Below the pieces are notes generated by a model, which saw nothing but the letters and a program-made list of their open reading frames with translations, did not search any database and was not told the DNA's origin. Both the position numbers and the translations under genes were made by a program. Below are positions 58,749 to 64,000 of a stretch of DNA of 64,000 bases, in pieces. The stretch is from Sinanaerobacter chloroacetimidivorans. GTDB taxonomy: Bacteria; Bacillota; Clostridia; Peptostreptococcales; Anaerovoracaceae. How positions within the stretch are numbered: position 1 is the first letter of the stretch; the number at the start of each line of letters is the position of its first letter. The stretch lies in the NCBI RefSeq assembly GCF_018128545.1, contig NZ_JAGSND010000008.1, forward strand, positions 140,752 through 204,751, given 5' to 3'.

Positions 58749-61700
58749 TCTGCAACCTCCAATTGTTTCAAACTTTTCTTCTCGTTCTTTTTCTTCATTC
58801 TTTTCAGATGAAGATCATCCATAATGGTATAGAATACCGGAACGATGACCAGTGTAATAATGGTTGAGAAAATCAGTCCTCCGATAACTGTAATTCCCAT
58901 TGGTGCCTGAAGCTCTCCTCCGGAACCGATACCGAGAGAAAGTGGAAGCAAGCCTAAACAGGTTGTCAGCATGGTCATAAAGATCGGTCTGATTCTGAAT
59001 TTGCCGGCGTTAATAATAGCTTCCGTTCTTGTCGGATAAATCTCTTTATTCTGGTTAATAAAGTCAATCAAAAGAATCGAATTGTTAACAACGATACCGC
59101 TTAGCATGATAATACCCAGGAAAGCTACCAAAGATAGCGGCGTCCCGGTTATAAACAGGGCAATAAAAGCACCTGTCAAGGCAAAGGGGATCGCCATCAT
59201 GATGATGAACGGCTGTACCAGTGATTCAAACTGTGACGCCAGTATCATATATACCAAAACCAGGGACAATAGCAGAGCATAACCCAGACTTGTGAAGGAT
59301 TCCATCATTTCTTCCTGCTCGCCGCCGGCTTCGTAAGTATAGCCAACGGGCATCTGATATTTACTTAAAGCCTTATTGATATCATTGGATACCGATTGCA
59401 GATCCCGGCCTGTAATATTGGATGATACGGTAATGGTTCTTACCTGATCCTGCCTGTTGATCTGAGAAGGGGAATTATCGTAGACAAAATCTGCAATTTC
59501 ACCTACTGTAACTTTTTGTCCGGTGACGGTTGGGACCAGGATCTGTTTCATATTTTCAACAGAGGCCTTGTAACTGTCATTCAGGGAAAGAACAATATCC
59601 GTTTCCGTGCCGTCTGTTTTCAGCGATGTTGCCTTTGAACCAGATAATGCCGATTCCAGTGCATTGGCAAGCTGATAAGAGGTGATTCCGTATTGGGAAG
59701 CATTATTACGATTGATCATTACCCGGACTTCAGGATTTCCTTCCGTAACATCTGACGTAACATTAACTGTTCCTTCTACACCGCGGATGATTTCTTCAAA
59801 ATCCTTGGAGATGTCTCTCAGCGTATCCAGATCGTCTCCCTTAAGCGCGATGGAAATAGGGTTTGAGTTCATCGACATACTCATGGAGGAAGATTCTGCG
59901 AAGGTTAATTTCGCACCAACAATATGCTGAAGATCCCGGGAAGCCTGATTGGTAATTTCCGTTGTACTTCTTTTACGGTCTTTTTTGTCAATAAGGTTTA
60001 CTGTAATCGTCGATTCATTGGCTGAGCTCATACTGAACATGTTGCTGTTGCCTATGGAAATGGAGCAAACTTTCAGTTCAGGGATGTTATGCACAACGTA
60101 GTCTTCGATCTGACTGACAGTCGCATCTTTTTCTTCCAGGGAAGTACCGTAAGGCATTTCCGCGGTTATGGTAAAGCTGCCTTCATCACTGGAGGGAAGC
60201 AATTCTCCGCCGACAAAACCGACGAGTGCGGCAGAGGCAATTAAAAAGACGGTGGCCCAGATAAGGACTTTCTTTCTATGACCCAGTGAATATTTTATGA
60301 TCCGCATATAATGATCAGTGATATAGTTCAGGCCCTTTTCAAAGAGAGGGAGCAGTTTCAGCTCATAGGAACGACCCTTAAAATGAATATGGGTGCCCAT
60401 GTCCTTGGTATTCAATAATCTCGAACACAGCATAGGAACAACTGTCAGTGCAACAAGCAGGGAGCAAAGAAGTGCAAAACCTATGGTATATGAGAATTCC
60501 TTAAAGATGGTTGCCGCCATGCCTTCTACAAAAACGATGGGTAAAAATACTGCTATTTTTGTCATGGTCGCTGTAAAAACCGGCATGGATACTTCCTTTG
60601 TACCGATTATGGATGCTTCCATTGCAGAAATACCCTCGTCCCGTTTTCGATAGACATTTTCCATGACAACAATGGAGTCGTCCACCAACATACCGATACC
60701 GATGGCAAGACCGCTAAGGGAGAGAATATTCATGGTGAGTCCTGTAAAATACATAATGATAAAGGTCGCGATGATGGAAGTCGGGATGGATATGGCGATG
60801 ATCATCGTGGAAGCGATGTTTCTCAGGAAGAAGAAACAAACAATGACTGCAAGGATACAACCCATCACAGCGGTTTCAGCAACATTATAGATGGATTTCT
60901 TGATATAATCCGCCTGATCGTAAGAAACCGTGAACTCCAGCTCGGGATGCTTTTCTCGCAGGTTTTCCAATGCTGCATTTACTTTGCCGGACACAATAAC
61001 CGTATTGGCGGTGGACTGCTTGGTAATACTGATTCCTATGGCAGGTACCTGGTTGACTCGACCAATGGAGGTTTGATCCTTGGTTCCTTCCGTAACTGTA
61101 GCTACATCGTCCAGATAAATGATTTCTCTGGTCGGAAGGGCCAAAGGCACTCTCTTCAAATCATCCAGGCTGTCAAATTCACCGATGGTACGAACCACTA
61201 GCTCTTTGGAACCTTTGTCAACGTTTCCGCTGGGAAGATTGATGTTTTCAGCGGACAGAATCTTGCTGATATCACTTAGTGTCAAATTATAGCCTGCCAA
61301 CCTCTCCTGGTTGAATTCAATGCGAATTTCCTGCTCCGTACCGCCGAAGCTGGAGGCCGCAGCAACTCCTTCGCTTCTTTCCAGGGCAGGAAGGATGTCA
61401 TCCTCTACAATGCTGTTCAATTCTGTCAGCGTCAAATCGCCGGATACATAGATTTGAGAAACAGGCATCATATTTGGGTTTAAGGAAAAAATCATAGGTT
61501 CTGATGCATTTTCAGGCAGATAATCGCTGATTAGAGCTACTTTTTCTCTCATATCCAAAGATGCGAAGTCCATGTCAGTCCCGTTTTCAAATTCTGCGAT
61601 GACAATGGAAGATCCATCCATGGTATAGGAGGTGATACTGCTTATATTTTCTACCGTGGCAATTTGCTGTTCCACTGGCTTTGTTACGAGATTTTCTATT

Positions 61701-61873
61701 TCAGTAGGCGCCGCATTGGGGTATTGTACCATAACAAGCGCAACTGGGAGTTCCATTTTAGGGTAAAGGTCTAAAGGTAATTTTGAAAAAGATACGGCAC
61801 CCAGCACAACAATAATAAACATGAGCATCAGAGTTGTGACCGGACGCTTGATTGCGGTCTTGGAAAAATTCAT
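58745..61873 (-). CDS. RND efflux pump (HAE-1/AcrB type)
   Basis: A 1042-residue inner membrane proton-driven pump of standard RND length, with 12 helices and two large extracytoplasmic loops. The start FSKTAIKRPVTTLMLMF, LSGLAIGIGMLVDDSIVVMENVYR with the proton-relay Asp pair, and the late LGIIMLSGIVVNNSILLIDFIN are family hallmarks. The gene lies between the adaptor and the TetR gene on the minus strand. No outer membrane channel gene is nearby, as is usual in single-membrane Firmicutes. Likely substrates are drugs, bile-like compounds or lipids; nothing in the sequence decides this. Confidence 0.95.
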   Translation of the reverse strand: MNFSKTAIKRPVTTLMLMFIIVVLGAVSFSKLPLDLYPKMELPVALVMVQYPNAAPTEIENLVTKPVEQQIATVENISSITSYTMDGSSIVIAEFENGTDMDFASLDMREKVALISDYLPENASEPMIFSLNPNMMPVSQIYVSGDLTLTELNSIVEDDILPALERSEGVAAASSFGGTEQEIRIEFNQERLAGYNLTLSDISKILSAENINLPSGNVDKGSKELVVRTIGEFDSLDDLKRVPLALPTREIIYLDDVATVTEGTKDQTSIGRVNQVPAIGISITKQSTANTVIVSGKVNAALENLREKHPELEFTVSYDQADYIKKSIYNVAETAVMGCILAVIVCFFFLRNIASTMIIAISIPTSIIATFIIMYFTGLTMNILSLSGLAIGIGMLVDDSIVVMENVYRKRDEGISAMEASIIGTKEVSMPVFTATMTKIAVFLPIVFVEGMAATIFKEFSYTIGFALLCSLLVALTVVPMLCSRLLNTKDMGTHIHFKGRSYELKLLPLFEKGLNYITDHYMRIIKYSLGHRKKVLIWATVFLIASAALVGFVGGELLPSSDEGSFTITAEMPYGTSLEEKDATVSQIEDYVVHNIPELKVCSISIGNSNMFSMSSANESTITVNLIDKKDRKRSTTEITNQASRDLQHIVGAKLTFAESSSMSMSMNSNPISIALKGDDLDTLRDISKDFEEIIRGVEGTVNVTSDVTEGNPEVRVMINRNNASQYGITSYQLANALESALSGSKATSLKTDGTETDIVLSLNDSYKASVENMKQILVPTVTGQKVTVGEIADFVYDNSPSQINRQDQVRTITVSSNITGRDLQSVSNDINKALSKYQMPVGYTYEAGGEQEEMMESFTSLGYALLLSLVLVYMILASQFESLVQPFIIMMAIPFALTGAFIALFITGTPLSLVAFLGIIMLSGIVVNNSILLIDFINQNKEIYPTRTEAIINAGKFRIRPIFMTMLTTCLGLLPLSLGIGSGGELQAPMGITVIGGLIFSTIITLVIVPVFYTIMDDLHLKRMKKKNEKKSLKQLEVAE

Positions 61874-61883
61874 GTCATCACTC

Positions 61884-62948
61884 CTACTCTATTATGTTTA
61901 TTTTTGAAGTTTCTTCCAGGTAGTATTGTCCTTCCACTACAATGGTTTCACCGGCGGCGATTCCGCTTTTGATTTCCGCAAGGTCACCGTTATCAACGCC
62001 GACAACGACTTCCTTCATAACAACCTTATTCTCTTTATCTATGGTTGCGACGACAGTTTTTCCCGATTTTATAAGAACCGCGTTGGAAGGGATGGCCAGC
62101 ACATTTTCCGTTTTTTCAGATGTGATGATAACTTCGGCAAACATTCCCGGCTTCACATCTTTGGAAACACTGTCCAGCGTAACCTTCATGGGGTACGTTA
62201 AAGACCCGGTAGCCGGTGCAGGGGACAATGCGGTGATGGTACCGGAAAGGGGTGTATCCGATACGGAGGAAACCAGCACATTTACTTTATCTCCCAGGTT
62301 TACTTTGTTGATCATATTTTCAGAAACACTGGTTTCAATTTCTAGCTTGTCGATGTTAGCAATCGTTACTGCAGCCACTGCCTGAGAGGCGATGGTTCCT
62401 TCGGAAACGTTGATGGAAGTAACATAACCGTCTATGGGAGAGGTTACCACATAATTGTTTATGCCGTCGCTTGCAGCCGTATAGACTTCCTTTGCAATGC
62501 TAAATTGGGTTTTCGCCTGTTCGTATTGCTGCAGGGAGATGGCACCTTCATTGTAAAGGGTAGTCATTCTTTCCAGAGCGACTCTGGCATCATCATAGGA
62601 TACCTTCGCTTGATTATAGGTGGTTGCCACCTGGGTTTTATCCAGCTCAAAGAGAACCGTGCCGTTGGAAACCTTGTCTCCCAGGCTGACATATACCTTT
62701 GTAACCTCACCGGCTATTTTGGGAATGAGAGATACTTCCTCAACCGGTTCAAGGCGTCCCGTTAGGGGAGAGGTGCTTTCCAAGGTGGTAAGTTCTGCTG
62801 TAGCTACTTTAATATTGATCACATCGCTTGCTGTAACTCCGGTATCGTCCATCTTTCCGGATACAATTCTGAATACAGCGAAAGCTATGATAAGTATGAT
62901 TACAATCAATACTATTTTTTTCTTTTTACTCATGCTTTTTAATTTCAT
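61884..62948 (-). CDS. RND periplasmic adaptor / membrane fusion protein
   Basis: A 354-residue adaptor with an N-terminal membrane anchor (KKKIVLIVIILIIAFAVF), lipoyl-like half-motifs around a short alpha-hairpin (GEVTKVYVSLGDKVSNGTVLFELD and VTSPIDGYVTSINVSEGTI), and beta-barrel and membrane-proximal domains. It couples the RND pump to export. The ATG at 62948 follows GGGGAA by 7 bases; an open frame goes 22 codons further through the operator. The pump starts 10 bases after its stop. It ends with TAG. Confidence 0.92.
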   Translation of the reverse strand: MKLKSMSKKKKIVLIVIILIIAFAVFRIVSGKMDDTGVTASDVINIKVATAELTTLESTSPLTGRLEPVEEVSLIPKIAGEVTKVYVSLGDKVSNGTVLFELDKTQVATTYNQAKVSYDDARVALERMTTLYNEGAISLQQYEQAKTQFSIAKEVYTAASDGINNYVVTSPIDGYVTSINVSEGTIASQAVAAVTIANIDKLEIETSVSENMINKVNLGDKVNVLVSSVSDTPLSGTITALSPAPATGSLTYPMKVTLDSVSKDVKPGMFAEVIITSEKTENVLAIPSNAVLIKSGKTVVATIDKENKVVMKEVVVGVDNGDLAEIKSGIAAGETIVVEGQYYLEETSKINIIE

Positions 62949-62991
62949 TCTTATTCCCCATTTCTGCAAATAAATTAATATGTATCCATTT

Positions 62992-63009
62992 ACCGACCCA
63001 TGGGTCAGT
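62992..63009. promoter_or_regulatory. TetR operator 1 (downstream of the start point)
   Basis: On the minus strand ACTGACCCATGGGTCGGT; the core GACCCATGGGTC is a perfect palindrome. It lies just after the predicted transcription start of the efflux operon. Confidence 0.72.
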
Positions 63010-63020
63010 AACACAACATT

Positions 63021-63049
63021 ATATTATCCAATCTGGGGAATAATGTCAA
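63021..63049 (-). promoter_or_regulatory. Promoter of the RND efflux operon
   Basis: On the minus strand TTGACA (63044-63049), 17 bases, TAATAT (63021-63026). Confidence 0.8.
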
Positions 63050-63055
63050 TGAAAA

Positions 63056-63073
63056 ACTGACTCCCGGGTCAAA
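63056..63073. promoter_or_regulatory. TetR operator 2 (upstream of the -35)
   Basis: On the plus strand ACTGACTCCCGGGTCAAA; it shares ACTGAC and GGGTC with operator 1. The two sites bracket the promoter. Confidence 0.7.
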
Positions 63074-63224
63074 AAATATTATTTTCATTTGGGTAGGTTG
63101 TGGCAATGGCAAATTATTCTACAGTCGAAAATTTTCTACTGATGCGTTATAATGAAAAAAGGGAAGAAAAATGAAATAGAAAGAAATAGAAAAGAGAAAT
63201 AAAAATGGAAGTAAGGGGGCAAAG

Positions 63225-63869
63225 ATGACTGTTTTATCAAAAAATAAAATAAAAATTGTTGTGGAGCGTTTGGCAGAGATGTATCCGGAAGCGGATTGCG
63301 AATTGAAATTCGGCAGTGTTTTTCAGTTGCTGGTTGCTGTTGTACTCTCGGCACAGACTACCGATAAAAGCGTAAACCAGGTAACGGAGGTTCTGTTTCG
63401 GGATTATCCCGATGCAGCATCCCTGGCGGCAGTGGAAGAGGAAGACCTGGAAAAAATCATAAAAAGAATCGGCATGTACAAAACAAAGGCAAAAAATGTA
63501 CGAAAACTCGCTCAGATCATTCGAGATGAATATGGAGGAGAGGTTCCCGGTGATTATGAACAACTCATTGCACTGCCCGGAGTGGGAAGAAAAACGGCCA
63601 ATGTGGTTCTGGCGAACGGGTTTGGACAACAGCGAATTGCAGTGGATACTCATGTCTTTCGGGTTTCCAACAGAATTGGATTGGTAAAGGAACCGGATGT
63701 TCTGAAAACTGAATTCGCTTTAATGAAAGCTCTGCCCGAAGATCAATGGACCAGTATGCATCATGCTTTGATCTGGCATGGGAGAAGGGTATGTGATGCC
63801 AGAAAACCTCAGTGCGAAAGCTGCGGCATTCATGATATTTGTTTATTCAATCAGCGAAATAACAAGTAG
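63225..63869 (+). CDS. nth: Endonuclease III
   Basis: A DNA glycosylase/AP lyase that removes oxidised pyrimidines in base-excision repair. The 214-residue length is normal. The helix-hairpin-helix LPGVGRKTANVVL holds the catalytic Lys, VDTHVFRVSNR the catalytic Asp, and the C-terminal CDARKPQCESCGIHDIC gives the C-x6-C-x2-C-x5-C 4Fe-4S cluster. GGGGGC is 7-8 bases before the ATG. The 60 bases before that are purine-rich simple sequence. It ends with TAG. Confidence 0.95.
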   Translation: MTVLSKNKIKIVVERLAEMYPEADCELKFGSVFQLLVAVVLSAQTTDKSVNQVTEVLFRDYPDAASLAAVEEEDLEKIIKRIGMYKTKAKNVRKLAQIIRDEYGGEVPGDYEQLIALPGVGRKTANVVLANGFGQQRIAVDTHVFRVSNRIGLVKEPDVLKTEFALMKALPEDQWTSMHHALIWHGRRVCDARKPQCESCGIHDICLFNQRNNK

Positions 63870-63972
63870 TAATAATCATAAAACAATCCTTCTATCAAAT
63901 AATAATGAAAAGACAAGCCGTATTATGATATGCTACCTGTCAAGTAGACAGGGAAAAAATTAAAACTCTATG

Positions 63973-64000
63973 ACGTCAATCATTTAATTGTGGTTGACGT
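63973..64000 (+). terminator. Hairpin at the window edge, probable nth terminator
   Basis: ACGTCAATCA and TGGTTGACGT pair over 10 positions (one G-U) with an eight-base loop; the window ends at the last stem base, so a T-run cannot be checked. Confidence 0.5.

Overview
The window reads as a chromosomal segment of an anaerobic, low-to-mid GC Firmicute of class Clostridia. The reasons are dnaE-pfkA-pyk at the left end, strong AGGAGG ribosome binding sites, many short hairpin-plus-T-run terminators, an AddA nuclease, an adenosylcobalamin-dependent ribonucleotide reductase, a sigma-54 activator, and corrinoid methyltransferases. It holds 48 protein genes (the first cut by the window edge) and one tRNA. 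I see no rRNA, CRISPR array, prophage or insertion sequence.

Layout. 1-5.4 kb: end of dnaE, pfkA, pyk, a three-copy tandem repeat, a universal stress protein, dinB and an HdeD-like membrane protein. 5.4-20.3 kb: a methylamine and pyrrolysine island. A PocR/AraC-type regulator diverges from mttC-mttB-mtbB-transporter. A second unit follows with a corrinoid activator, mtbC, pylSc and pylD. Then come a UroD-like methyltransferase fused to a thioredoxin-like domain, a methionine-synthase-activation-like protein, the amber-decoding tRNA-Pyl (pylT), a COG0523 GTPase and pylSn. Both mttB and mtbB are interrupted by an in-frame UAG that must be read as pyrrolysine, so gene callers will split each in two. 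pylB and pylC, needed to make pyrrolysine, are not in this window.

20.4-37.5 kb: AI-2E-type permease and SulP anion transporter; a small unknown protein; a metallophosphoesterase; two flavoproteins; CobO adenosyltransferase; a secreted GH26-like glycosidase; a DUF4177 protein; gpmI; a SpoVB/MATE-type flippase; addA without addB. 37.5-44.2 kb: aconitase, isocitrate dehydrogenase and a GntR regulator on the minus strand, with a near-perfect 28-bp palindrome over the aconitase promoter, diverging from class II nrdJ. 44.3-51.1 kb: a four-gene amino acid uptake and decarboxylation unit behind a sigma-54 promoter, with repeated candidate activator sites and a cre-like box, diverging from its likely PAS/AAA+ activator. 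51.3-64 kb: DEAD-box helicase, ABC-F protein, dihydropyrimidinase plus NCS1 permease, an RND efflux operon with its own TetR repressor and two matched operators, and endonuclease III.

How it works together (inference from families): trimethylamine is demethylated by MttB onto corrinoid protein MttC, and dimethylamine by MtbB onto MtbC. The ASKHA-type activator would restore Co(I). The UroD-like protein, a methylcobamide methyltransferase homologue, may pass methyl groups on, although a usual zinc-ligand His is Phe here. PylSc, PylSn and pylT supply UAG decoding. CobO and class II ribonucleotide reductase show that cobalamin is used elsewhere in the cell too. The most interesting leads are RNA-level control (an attenuator-like hairpin before mttC, and a three-way-junction leader with a competing pairing before the activator gene), the reduced pyl gene set, and the unusual helper proteins in the island.
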